Below are positions 1-8,800 of a DNA stretch of 37,825 nt, piece after piece. Position 1 is the stretch's first letter, and each line of letters begins with the position of its first letter. Source of the stretch: Pseudomonas syringae (GTDB taxonomy: Bacteria; Pseudomonadota; Gammaproteobacteria; Pseudomonadales; Pseudomonadaceae); contig NZ_WKCB01000056.1 in NCBI RefSeq assembly GCF_021606685.1, positions 1 to 37,825 on the forward strand. Reading direction: 5' to 3'. A model generated the notes under the pieces. The model searched no databases and was not told where the DNA came from. It was given only the letters and a program-made list of their open reading frames with translations. The position numbers were made by a program, and so were the translations under genes.

Positions 1-146
1 CCCCCAACCCGCACAAAACCCACCCCACATCTGTCAGGCAAATTACCAACTAACGTAGGCCCAGCCTGATTTAGCAGCGAGGCATTGATGCCCGCGCGCC
101 CATCGCCCATGGTCAGGGTCCTGTCACTGCATAAAGGACACCCGCC

Positions 147-350
147 ATGCTGGTTCTAAGCCGCGCCGTAGGCGAAATCATCTCCATCGGCGATGACATC
201 GCTGTGCATATCCTCGAAGTGAGCGGTACCCAGGTGAAATTCGGCGTGAACGCCCCGACCGGCGTGCACGTCCACCGTGCCGAGGTCCACCAGAAAATCC
301 TCCAGCGCCAAGCCGCCGCCACCGCTCCGGCCACCGCGCGCATCCCCTAA
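147..350 (+). CDS. CsrA/RsmA-family post-transcriptional regulator (paralogue)
   Basis: A 67-residue protein that starts MLVLSR and contains the family signature GVNAP followed by VHRAEV. CsrA/RsmA dimers bind GGA motifs in mRNA leaders and alter translation or stability; the arginine in VHR corresponds to the RNA-contacting Arg44 of E. coli CsrA and is kept, as is the hydrophobic first strand. It differs from the main RsmA, which usually begins MLILTRR, and carries an Ala/Pro/Thr-rich tail of about 14 residues after the core, so it is probably an accessory paralogue (RsmI-like by recollection; not certain). The start is supported by AAAGGA at 133-138, eight bases before ATG. It is transcribed alone; the convergent YheU gene ends nine bases after its stop. 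Confidence 0.9.
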   Translation: MLVLSRAVGEIISIGDDIAVHILEVSGTQVKFGVNAPTGVHVHRAEVHQKILQRQAAATAPATARIP

Positions 351-359
351 GCCACCGCG

Positions 360-587
360 TCAGTCAAACAAATGCTTGGGCACGTCGTGCTTGAGCATCA
401 ATTGGCACTGCTCGCTTTCCGGGTCGAACACAATCAGCGCCTGGCCCTTGGTCAGCGCCTGGCGCACGCGCAGCACGCGGGTTTCCAGGGGGGTGTCATC
501 GCCGTTATCGGTGCCGTCGCGGGTCACGAAGTCTTCGATGAGGCGGGTGAGGGTGTCGACTTCAAGTGCGTCGTAGGGAATCAGCAT
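360..587 (-). CDS. YheU family (UPF0270) protein
   Basis: A 75-residue acidic protein starting MLIPYDALEVDTLTRLIEDF, which matches the YheU/UPF0270 family in length and in its N-terminal IPYxxLxxDTLxxLIEDFVTRDGTD pattern (recalled, not searched). The function of the family is unknown; it is a small cytosolic protein found widely in gammaproteobacteria. A purine-rich TGAGG lies upstream of the ATG at 585-587. It lies downstream of the M42 peptidase on the same strand, separated by 59 bases that contain a 10-bp inverted repeat, so it may be transcribed separately or by read-through from the osmoprotectant genes. Confidence 0.88.
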   Translation of the reverse strand: MLIPYDALEVDTLTRLIEDFVTRDGTDNGDDTPLETRVLRVRQALTKGQALIVFDPESEQCQLMLKHDVPKHLFD

Positions 588-604
588 ACAAGCCTCAGGT
601 GATG

Positions 605-633
605 GATCCCGGCGATCCTACTGCGCCGGGATC
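605..633. terminator. Perfect 10-bp inverted repeat, terminator-like
   Basis: GATCCCGGCG at 605-614 is repeated inverted as CGCCGGGATC at 624-633 with a 9-base loop. It sits between the stop of the M42 peptidase gene and the start of the yheU-like gene, both on the minus strand. There is no T run after it on the minus strand, so it may be a weak or Rho-assisted terminator, or an mRNA 3'-end stabiliser, rather than a classical intrinsic terminator. Confidence 0.5.
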
Positions 634-646
634 ATAGTTGCCAGTC

Positions 647-1831
647 TCAGGACTTGTTGCCCACCAGGCTGTCCACCGATGGCACGCGGGTGTCGCTCTC
701 CATCTGGGTTTCATGCTCGATCTGGTGACTGAACCGGTCCAGTGAACCTTGGGCCGGTTGTGCATCGCTGGCGAACACCGGCGGGCTGAGGATGTAGGCG
801 CCCAAGAGTCGGCTCAGCGCGGCCAGGCTGTCGATGTGCGTACGCTCGTAGCCGTGGGTCGCATCACACCCAAAGGCCAGCAACGCGGTACGGATGTCAT
901 GGCCGGCTGTCACCGCCGAGTGGGCGTCGCTGAAGTAGTAGCGGAACAGGTCGCGGCGTACCGGCAGGTCGTTGTCCGAGGCCAGGCGCAGCAGGTGGCG
1001 CGACAAATGATAGTCATACGGCCCGCCGGAATCCTGCATCGCCACACTCACGGCGTGCTCGCTGGAATGCTGGCCTGGGGCGACCGGTGCAATGTCGATA
1101 CCGACAAACTCACTGACGTCCCAGGGCAGGGCCGCCGCAGCACCACTGCCGGTTTCTTCGGTGATGGTGAACAGCGGGTGGCAGTCGATCAGCAATGGTT
1201 CGCCACTGTCGACGATGGCCTTGAGCGCGGCGAGCAGCGCGGCGACGCCGGCCTTGTCATCCAGGTGGCGCGCACTGATGTGCCCGCTTTCGGTGAACTC
1301 GGGCAGGGGGTCGAACGCCACGTAGTCACCGATGCCGATGCCCAGCGAATCGCAGTCGGCGCGGGTTGCGCAGTATGCGTCGAGGCGCAATTCGACATGG
1401 TCCCAGCTCACCGGCATCTCATCCACGGCGGTGTTGAACGCATGCCCGGACGCCATCAGCGGCAGCACGCTGCCACGGATCACGCCATTGTCGGTAAACA
1501 GGCTGACGCGGCTGCCTTCGGCAAAGCGGCTCGACCAGCAACCCACCGGCGCCAGGCTCAGGCGGCCGTTGTCCTTGATCGCACGCACGGCGGCGCCGAT
1601 GGTGTCCAAGTGCGCGGACACCGCGCGGTCGGGGCTGTTCTTCTGACCCTTGAGCGTGGCGCGGATGGTGCCGCGCCGGGTCATTTCAAAGGGGATTCCA
1701 AGTTCTTCAAGGCGTTCGGCGACATAGCGCACGATGGTGTCGGTAAACCCGGTGGGGCTGGGAATGGCGAGCATTTCCAGCAGCACTTTTTGCAGGTAGT
1801 TGAGGTCCGGTTCGGGAATGGTTCGGCTCAT
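647..1831 (-). CDS. Osmoprotectant NAGGN system M42 family peptidase
   Basis: A 394-residue metallopeptidase of the M42 (glutamyl aminopeptidase/endoglucanase-like) family. Visible family signs are an SAHLDTIGA stretch (zinc-binding His and Asp), an HLDDKAGVAALL segment (bridging Asp), TEETGSGAAAAL (catalytic Glu pair), and GIDIAPVAPGQ near the third metal site. The open frame extends upstream to 2197, but the ATG at 1829-1831 is preferred: it has AGGAG eight bases upstream, homologues begin near MSRTIPEPD, and the longer frame would run through a REPIN. It is the third gene of the N-acetylglutaminylglutamine amide cassette; RefSeq-type annotation links this subfamily with that pathway, where it may recycle the dipeptide. 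Its exact substrate is not known from the sequence. Confidence 0.9.
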   Translation of the reverse strand: MSRTIPEPDLNYLQKVLLEMLAIPSPTGFTDTIVRYVAERLEELGIPFEMTRRGTIRATLKGQKNSPDRAVSAHLDTIGAAVRAIKDNGRLSLAPVGCWSSRFAEGSRVSLFTDNGVIRGSVLPLMASGHAFNTAVDEMPVSWDHVELRLDAYCATRADCDSLGIGIGDYVAFDPLPEFTESGHISARHLDDKAGVAALLAALKAIVDSGEPLLIDCHPLFTITEETGSGAAAALPWDVSEFVGIDIAPVAPGQHSSEHAVSVAMQDSGGPYDYHLSRHLLRLASDNDLPVRRDLFRYYFSDAHSAVTAGHDIRTALLAFGCDATHGYERTHIDSLAALSRLLGAYILSPPVFASDAQPAQGSLDRFSHQIEHETQMESDTRVPSVDSLVGNKS

Positions 1832-1900
1832 AAAGACTCCTGATAAATGATGCGCGCTCTTGCGGCGAGCGCGCTTATGTGGCTGGAACGCTTGGCTGAT

Positions 1901-2030
1901 GTGGCGAGCGGGCTTGCCCGCGTTGGGCTGCAAAGCAGCCCTGATCCAGGCGCCGCGTTCGTTCAGCCAGAACGCATTGGCAGGTTTTGGGGCCGCTTCG
2001 CAGCCCAACACCGGCAAGCCTGCTCGCCAC
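1901..2030. repeat. REPIN (paired inverted REP elements) inside the osmoprotectant cassette
   Basis: A left arm beginning GTGGCGAGCGGGCTTGCCCG (1901) is mirrored by a right arm ending CCTGCTCGCCAC (2030), with the inner GGGCTGC/GCAGCCC also paired; the arms carry a few mismatches. The same arm sequence recurs at 14277-14423 and 26658-26749. It lies in the 253-base gap between ngg and the M42 peptidase gene. Upstream, 1858-1900 holds degraded copies of the outer unit (GCGGCGAGCGCGCTTA, TGTGGCTGGAACGCTTG). In an mRNA it would form a long hairpin that could lower or stabilise expression of the distal gene. Confidence 0.88.
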
Positions 2031-2084
2031 GAAGGCCCGCCCGCAATAGCAGCCTGCTGGCCACAGAGGTGCGCTGGCCAAGGG

Positions 2085-3833
2085 TTATTGAGCGGTTGGC
2101 TGGCTATGGGGGAACAGCAGGTCCACAAATTTTTCGGCGGTGGGCTGCGGTTCATGGTTGGCCAGCCCGGCCCGTTCGTTGGCTTCGATAAATACATACT
2201 CAGGTTGATCGGCGGCGGGCACCATCAGGTCCAGGCCCACCATGGGGATGTCGAGGGCGCGCGCCGCGCGTACGGCGGCGTCCACCAGCGTGGGATGCAG
2301 GATCGCGGTGACGTCTTCCAGGCAGCCGCCGGTGTGCAGGTTGGCGGTGCGGCGCACGGCCAGGGTTTTGCCTCGGGGCAAGATGCTGCTGTAGTCGTAG
2401 CCGGCAGCGTGCAGGGTGCGCTCGGTTTCGGCATCGACCGGGATTTTGCTTTCGCCGTCGGTAGCCGCCTGACGACGACGGCTCTGGGCTTCGATCAACG
2501 CACCGATGGAATGCTGGCCGTCACCGGTCACTTCGGCAGGGCGGCGGATTGCGGCGGCGACCACCTCAAAGCCGATCACCAGAATGCGCAGGTCCAGGCC
2601 TTCGTGGAAGCTTTCCAGCAACACCCGGCTGTCGAACTGGCGCGCCGCTTCGATCGCCTGTTGCACCTCTTCGATACTCTGCAAATCCACCGCCACGCCC
2701 TGGCCTTGCTCGCCGTCCAGCGGCTTGACCACGATGCGCTGGTGCTCGTCGAGGAACTCCAGGTTGTCGTCGGCGCTGCCCGCCAATTGTTGCGAAGGCA
2801 ATTTCAAACCGGCCGCCTTGAGCACCTTGTGCGTCAGGCTCTTGTCCTGGCACAGGGTCATGCTGATCGCGCTGGTCAGGTCGCTCAGCGATTCACGGCA
2901 GCGCACGCGGCGCCCGCCGTGGCTGAGGGTGAACAGGCCAGCATCGGCGTCATCCACCTGCACATCGATACCGCGCCGATGGGCTTCCTCGACAATGATC
3001 CGCGCATACGGGTTGAACCCCGCCTGTGGGCCCGGGCCGAGGAACAGCGGTTGGTTGATACCGTTCTTGCGCTTGATCGCAAAGGTGGTCAGCGCGCGAA
3101 AACCCAGTTTGGCGTAGAGGTTCTTGGCCTGGCGGTTATCGTGCAGCACCGACAGGTCGAGGTAGCTCAGGCCCCGGCTCATGAAGTGCTCCACCAGGTG
3201 GCGCACCAGCACTTCACCGACGCCTGGGCGCGTGCACTGCGGGTCGACTGCCAGGCACCAGAGGCTGCAGCCGTTTTCCGGGTCATGGAAGGCTTTCTGA
3301 TGGTTGAGCCCCATCACGCTGCCGATCACTGCGCCGCTGTCTTCATCCTCGGCCAGCCAGTACACCGGGCCACCTTGATGCCGAGGCGTGAGGCGCTCGG
3401 CATGGACCGGCAGCATGCCGCGGCCCTGATACAGCTGGTTGACCGCCAGCCAGTCGGCCTCGGTCTGTACCCGCCGAATCCGAAAGCCGCGAAACACGCG
3501 GGTCGCCGGGCGGTAGTCGGTGAACCACAGGCGCAGCGTGTCGGAAGGGTCGAGGAACAGCTGTTGCGGGTCGATGCCGAGGATCTGTTGCGGCGCCGCC
3601 ACGTAAAGCGCTATATCTCGCTCGCCGGGTTGTTCGTTCAGCAGTTCCTGGGCCAGGCTCGCCGGGTCGGGAAATGTATGCCCGATCAACAAGCGGCCCC
3701 AGCCGCAATGCACGGCGATCGGCTCGGCGGCCAGTGGGCTGCCATCTTCGGCCAGGCGCGCTTGCAGGCGTTCATACGTCGGCACCTGGCCTTTGAGCAA
3801 GCGTTGGCTATAAGCCGCTGCATGGGGTTTCAT
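2085..3833 (-). CDS. ngg: N-acetylglutaminylglutamine synthetase (GNAT + ATP-grasp fusion)
   Basis: A 582-residue bifunctional enzyme. Residues ~115-255 form a GNAT acetyltransferase domain with the acetyl-CoA loop near PGVGEVLV (204-211) and NLYAKLGF near its end. Residues ~330-575 form an ATP-grasp ligase resembling cyanophycin synthetase/GshF, with VVKPLDGEQGQGV (368-380) and the metal-site region FIEANERAG near the C terminus. The protein acetylates and ligates glutamine to give N-acetylglutaminylglutamine, later amidated to NAGGN, a compatible solute accumulated under osmotic stress in Pseudomonas and Sinorhizobium. It follows the amidotransferase gene with only three bases between them, so they are surely co-transcribed and probably translationally coupled. 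Confidence 0.95.
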   Translation of the reverse strand: MKPHAAAYSQRLLKGQVPTYERLQARLAEDGSPLAAEPIAVHCGWGRLLIGHTFPDPASLAQELLNEQPGERDIALYVAAPQQILGIDPQQLFLDPSDTLRLWFTDYRPATRVFRGFRIRRVQTEADWLAVNQLYQGRGMLPVHAERLTPRHQGGPVYWLAEDEDSGAVIGSVMGLNHQKAFHDPENGCSLWCLAVDPQCTRPGVGEVLVRHLVEHFMSRGLSYLDLSVLHDNRQAKNLYAKLGFRALTTFAIKRKNGINQPLFLGPGPQAGFNPYARIIVEEAHRRGIDVQVDDADAGLFTLSHGGRRVRCRESLSDLTSAISMTLCQDKSLTHKVLKAAGLKLPSQQLAGSADDNLEFLDEHQRIVVKPLDGEQGQGVAVDLQSIEEVQQAIEAARQFDSRVLLESFHEGLDLRILVIGFEVVAAAIRRPAEVTGDGQHSIGALIEAQSRRRQAATDGESKIPVDAETERTLHAAGYDYSSILPRGKTLAVRRTANLHTGGCLEDVTAILHPTLVDAAVRAARALDIPMVGLDLMVPAADQPEYVFIEANERAGLANHEPQPTAEKFVDLLFPHSQPTAQ

Positions 3834-3836
3834 CGA

Positions 3837-5609
3837 TCAGATTCCTTGTTCGCTGAGCCACAGGTTCAGCGCCGCCAGTTGCCACAGCTTGGAGCCGCGC
3901 AGCGGGGTCAATTGGCCTTGCGGGTCGGTGAGCAAGCGGTCGAGCATGGCCGGGTTGAACAGGCCACGATCCTGGCTCGGGTCCAGCAGCAGCTCGCGTA
4001 CCCAGTTCAGGGTGTCGCCTTGCAGATGCTTGAGACCGGGCACCGGGAAGTAACCTTTTTTGCGGTCGATGACTTCGCTGGGGATGACGCGGCGCGCCGC
4101 TTCCTTCAACACTTGCTTGCCGCCATCGGGCAGTTTGAATTTGCCCGGCACGCGTGCCGACAGCTCCACCAGGCGGTAGTCCAGGAATGGCGTACGCGCT
4201 TCCAGGCCCCAGGCCATGGTCATGTTGTCGACGCGTTTGACCGGGTCGTCCACCAGCATCACCGTGCTGTCCAGGCGCAGCGCTTTGTCTACGGCGGCAT
4301 CGGCGCCGGGCATGGCGAAGTGTTCGCGGACGAAGTCACCGGCGGCGTCGTTGGCGGTCAGCCATTTCGGCGCGACGGTGGCGGCGTAGTCGTCGTAGCT
4401 GCGGTCGAAGAATGCCTCGCGGTAGGCCGCATACGGGTCGCTGGCGCCGTCGACCTGCGGGTACCAGTGGTAACCGGCGAACAATTCGTCGGCGCCCTGG
4501 CCGCTCTGTACCACCTTGCAATGCTTGGCCACTTCCCGCGAGAGCAGGTAGAAGGCGATGCAATCGTGGCTGACCATCGGCTCGCTCATGGCGCGGAACG
4601 CGGCCGGCAGTTGCTCGATGATTTCGCTTTCGGCGATGCGCAATTGATGGTGTTGCGTACCGTAGTGCTTGGCGATCAGGTCCGAGTATTGAAACTCGTT
4701 GCCAGCCTCGCCACCGGCGTCTTCAAAACCGATGGAGAAGGTCGACAGGTCTTGCACGCCGACTTCGCGCAGCAGGCCGACGAGCATGCTCGAATCGACG
4801 CCGCCGGAGAGCAGCACGCCGACATCCACGGCGGCGCGTTGGCGAATCGCCACGGCTTCGCGGGTGCTGTCGAGCACGCGGTCGGTCCAGTCTTCCAGCG
4901 TCAGGTTTTTTTCATCGTCATGCGGGCCGTAGGGCAGGGTCCACCAGGTTTTCTGCTCGGTGTTGCCGTCGGCGTCGATGCGCAGCCAGCTGGCGGGCGG
5001 CAGTTTTTCAATGCCGGCCAGCAAGGTACGCGGCGCGGGTACTACGGCGTGGAAGTTCAGGTAGTGGTTGAGCGCCACCGGGTCAAGAATCGGGTTGATG
5101 TCGCCGCCCTTGAGCAGCGCCGGCAACGCCGAGGCAAAACGCAGACGCTGGCCGGTGCGCGACAGGTACAACGGCTTGACGCCGAGGCGGTCGCGCGCGA
5201 TGAACAGGCGCTGGGCGTCACGCTCCCAGATGGCAAACGCGAACATGCCGTTGAGCTTGGGCAGCAATGCTTCGCCCCAGGCGTGATAGCCCTTGAGCAG
5301 CACTTCGGTGTCGCCGCCGGAGTAGAAGGCGTAACCCAGCGCTTCCAGTTCTTGGCGTAATTCCGGGAAGTTGTAGATCGCACCGTTGAACGCCAGGGAC
5401 AGCCCCAGGTGGGCGTCGACCATCGGTTGAGCGGAGCCGTCCGACAGGTCCATGATTTTCAGGCGTCGATGGCCCAGGGCAATCGGCCCTTGGGCATGGA
5501 AGCCCCATGCGTCGGGGCCTCGCGGGGCGAGGTGATGGGTGATTCGTTCCACGGCTGCCAGGTCGGCAGGTTGGTGATCAAAGCGTAACTCGCCAGCTAA
5601 TCCGCACAT
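3837..5609 (-). CDS. asnO: N-acetylglutaminylglutamine amidotransferase (asparagine synthase family)
   Basis: A 590-residue AsnB-like enzyme. It begins MCGLAG, so after methionine removal Cys2 is the N-terminal nucleophile of a class II glutamine amidotransferase domain (about 2-190, with LAPRGPDAWG at 28-37, LGHRRLKIMDL at 46-56 and FNGAIYN at 74-80). The synthetase half (about 240-590) has the PP-loop SGGVDSS at 268-274. Family and context give the role: transfer of glutamine amide nitrogen to the C terminus of N-acetylglutaminylglutamine. It is the first gene of the asnO-ngg-peptidase cassette. The ATG at 5607-5609 has AAGGA upstream. Osmotic induction is known for the pathway; a candidate promoter is listed separately. 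Confidence 0.94.
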   Translation of the reverse strand: MCGLAGELRFDHQPADLAAVERITHHLAPRGPDAWGFHAQGPIALGHRRLKIMDLSDGSAQPMVDAHLGLSLAFNGAIYNFPELRQELEALGYAFYSGGDTEVLLKGYHAWGEALLPKLNGMFAFAIWERDAQRLFIARDRLGVKPLYLSRTGQRLRFASALPALLKGGDINPILDPVALNHYLNFHAVVPAPRTLLAGIEKLPPASWLRIDADGNTEQKTWWTLPYGPHDDEKNLTLEDWTDRVLDSTREAVAIRQRAAVDVGVLLSGGVDSSMLVGLLREVGVQDLSTFSIGFEDAGGEAGNEFQYSDLIAKHYGTQHHQLRIAESEIIEQLPAAFRAMSEPMVSHDCIAFYLLSREVAKHCKVVQSGQGADELFAGYHWYPQVDGASDPYAAYREAFFDRSYDDYAATVAPKWLTANDAAGDFVREHFAMPGADAAVDKALRLDSTVMLVDDPVKRVDNMTMAWGLEARTPFLDYRLVELSARVPGKFKLPDGGKQVLKEAARRVIPSEVIDRKKGYFPVPGLKHLQGDTLNWVRELLLDPSQDRGLFNPAMLDRLLTDPQGQLTPLRGSKLWQLAALNLWLSEQGI

Positions 5610-5715
5610 AAATTCCTTACCGGTTTTTCCGTTGGGGAGAGTTCAGGGGCGCCGCGTCAAATGGCGGCTACCCAGAAACTGACACGGGTGAATCCAGGGA
5701 GTTTTAGAACGATCG

Positions 5716-5745
5716 GTTATAAGCAGGGTTTTCAGCTGGCGTCAG
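5716..5745 (-). promoter_or_regulatory. Candidate promoter of the asnO-ngg cassette
   Basis: On the minus strand CTGACG (5740-5745) and TATAAC (5716-5721) are spaced by 18 bases and lie about 105 bases upstream of the asnO start. They resemble -35 and -10 hexamers. This is read by eye from a 218-base divergent intergenic region and has no experimental support; an RpoS- or sigma70-type promoter is equally possible. Confidence 0.3.
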
Positions 5746-5827
5746 CGCGTATCACATAGATACCCAAGGCTGTGTGCGACGGATGGTTATGGTGCGGGTC
5801 CACTTATGTGCAACAAGGATATTGCCG

Positions 5828-8800
5828 ATGCCCGATCCCGTTTCCGTGCCTGCTCAACTGCCCCCGGCATTGCTCTCATCCACCTTGCTGGAGTTGACCG
5901 GCGACCTGGATAAAGCCGATGTGCTGCAACAACGAATCCCGCGCTGGTTGTTCGAGGCCAAACCTGAACTGCTGGAGCAACTGGAGAAAGTGTCTGAGCT
6001 GGCCGGGCTTCAGGAACCCAGGGTCAATGCCATCCTGCAACGGATAAAAGGCCTGGATCAGTTTTGTGCCGAAGAGCTGACCCGCGGCCTGCAACGTCAG
6101 TTTGGTGTGACCCTGAACGTCAAGCGTGATCATCTGTGGTTGCCGTGGGATGTGCTGGACAGCGGTATCGCAATGTTTGGCGTGCCAACAACCAAAGTGG
6201 TCATCGAAACCCGGACGCTGCTCGAGTCGGCGATGCTGAATTTTTCCGAGGATGAGGCCCAGGGCCGGCGGTTTCCGCGCGGTAGCCAGATCCGCCGCGA
6301 CACCGATACCGTCGTGAGCCGGATCAGCGTTACGGCCTTCGCGACCTACTGCCGCAGCCTTGACCTCGGGCGTCGCTACCAGGAGCATCTGCGCGGCGCG
6401 ATCAACCAGGCTGTACCGCTGGCTGATGAGGTGCTGTACAACGCCGATGCTGGCGAAATCAAGCACCTCAAAGTCTATGACATGGCAACGGATGTGTACC
6501 TCGCGTACCTGCGCGGTGATATCGCCGAGCCAGCCTTCAAGCTGCTCCTGGGCTTTACTCGCCAGGGTTCAAGCTTGAGCAAGGCCGCTGTGCTGGCCGA
6601 AGCCTATGACGGCAAACCGCTGATGTGGCAAGGGCTGGATGTGCACGACAGTTGTTTGTGGGGCATCGTGGTGTTCTCCCAGGAAGCCATTGATAACAAT
6701 CCCCAAACCCGCTGCATCGTTTATATGCCGGGAGAGCCTTATCGACCGATTTTTGAATACCCCACGTTTGCCGCGTTTCAGACCTACCTGACGTTAAAGC
6801 TGCAGGTAAAAAGCTATGCCGATTTTTTCGCGCGTTACCTCGATGAAGAGTCTCGCGGGGATTTTTTCAAGCGGTTCTCGGTGGGCAAATCCCTGGGGTT
6901 GATCAAGCCCATAGCGATCGACGTCGGGCTGTTCCAGTTTTTTTTCAACAGCCTGATCGGCAAGCTGCAAAAAGACAGCCGCGTGCTGGCAGTTCCCACT
7001 GCGGACTTTGACCAGGCGGTGCGCGAGCAGCGTTGGCGCGACTACGAGTCATGGGGCCTGGACCTGTTGAACCTTGCCGGTTTTTTTGTGCCGGTCATAG
7101 GCCAACTGATGCTCGGGGTGGCGGTAGGGCAAATGCTCGGTGAAATCTACGAAGGCGTGCAGGACTGGCGGCATGAGGACCGCAGCGCGGCATTCGCGCA
7201 CCTGTGCAATGTGCTGGAAAATGTGGCCTCGATGGCCGCTTTCGTGGCAGGCGGCAAGGTGGTTGGCAGCTTGCGCCGGGTTGCGCGACGCAATCTGGAG
7301 CTTATCGACAACTTCGAGGCGGTTGACGCAAGCGATGGCACGCGCCGCTTGTGGCGCACAAGCCTCAAGCCTTATGAGCAGCCATTGACCGCCACCGAGC
7401 CCGATGCTCAAGGTGTGTATTGGCGCGACGGTCAGCCTTGGGCCCGAATCGACGGGCGTGGCCACGCGCTGCGTTTTGACGCGTCTCTGGGGCAATGGCG
7501 TATTCGTCACCCGCGTCGCCCGGACGCCCACGCGCCGCCGGTGTTGCACAACGGCGCGGGAGGCTGGCGAGGGCAACACGAGCGCCCGCAGGAGTGGAGC
7601 AATACACTCTATGGCCTGCGGCGCCTGGACCCGCGTCTGGAAGCTTTGAGCGACAACCGCCTGGAACACATCTGTCAGGCCAGTGATGTGCAACTGCCGC
7701 AGGTGCAGCGCTGGGCCGAGGGTAATCTCAAGCTGCCGGCGAGCTTTGTCGACAGCATTCAGCGGTTCGCCTTGAATCAGAAAATCACCGATTTGATCGC
7801 CCGCCTGGAACAGCGTCAGCCCTACACGGCCGAGGATATTGCCTTGCAGTTGCAGGCTCTGCCGCTGATGCCCGAGTGGCCCAGCGGTCGTTATCTTGAG
7901 GTGCTCCCTGCCGAGGGTAACGCCTCGACCAAATACCCCTCGAACGCTCGGACCGATGACGAGCTGAGCGTGGTGATCAGCCGCGATCAACTGGAAGAAG
8001 GCGAGGTGCTGTTAGGCGTGGCAGATGGGCTGTACCGAGCCGAGCTGGACACGCTGCTGGGCGACACGCCGGTGCGGGCGGGGGAAACAAACGCCGAGGC
8101 ATTGGCAAGGCGCCTGGCGCATAGCTTGAAGGTCGATCGCAAACCCTTGTTCCAGAAACTGTACGCCGACTACGACCAGCCGGTGGGCGCAGAGCAGTCG
8201 CGCCTGGTCGAGAGTGTGCCGGGCTTGCCTGCCAGCATTGCCGCAGAGCTGATCGATAGCACGGCGAGTATTGACCGGATCCACCTGCGCGATGAACGCC
8301 GGGTGCCGTTGTCGCTCGGGCAGGCGGCCCGCGAGGCCGTCGCGCAGGTACAGCGTGAGCGGTTGATGGCGAGTTTCCATATGCCGGAATTGGCGGATAG
8401 GCAGGCTCATCGATTTTCCTGGCGCTTGCTGAGGGATTTGCCTGGTTTTCCCGACGCGTTGCAATTGCAACTGCGCGAGACCTCGGCCAGCGGGGCAGTG
8501 CTGGAGCGTATCGGCGATTCGGCTGCCGCCCAGACCCGGGTGGTGGTCAAGACCGGCGAGCGCTATCAGGCGTTTGAAGCCGACGGGCGTTCCCTGGGCG
8601 AACAGTTCAGCGGCCCGCAGGCGTTCTATCGTGCGACCTTGCAGACGCTGCCCGTGGAGATGCGAACCGGGCTGGACATCAGTGGCAGTGCCGCATCAGA
8701 TGCGCAAAGGTTGCGCTACCACCTGCTTGATCGTGCCGTGGCGGTGCGTGCCAAAATCCCCGAAGAGCGCGTGGCGCTGACCTCCGCCTGCCAGGTCATC

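Noticed and set aside
1860..5360. A 1166-codon open frame on the plus strand opposite ngg and asnO
   Set aside because: The minus strand encodes two clear enzyme families with motifs and ribosome-binding sites; the long antisense frame is a by-product of GC-rich third-position codon use and has low-complexity His/Gln/Val-rich translation.
5610..5827. Hrp box (GGAACC-N15/16-CCAC) ahead of the NEL effector gene
   Set aside because: No GGAACC with the right partner was found in the 218-base region, so control by HrpL is not supported.
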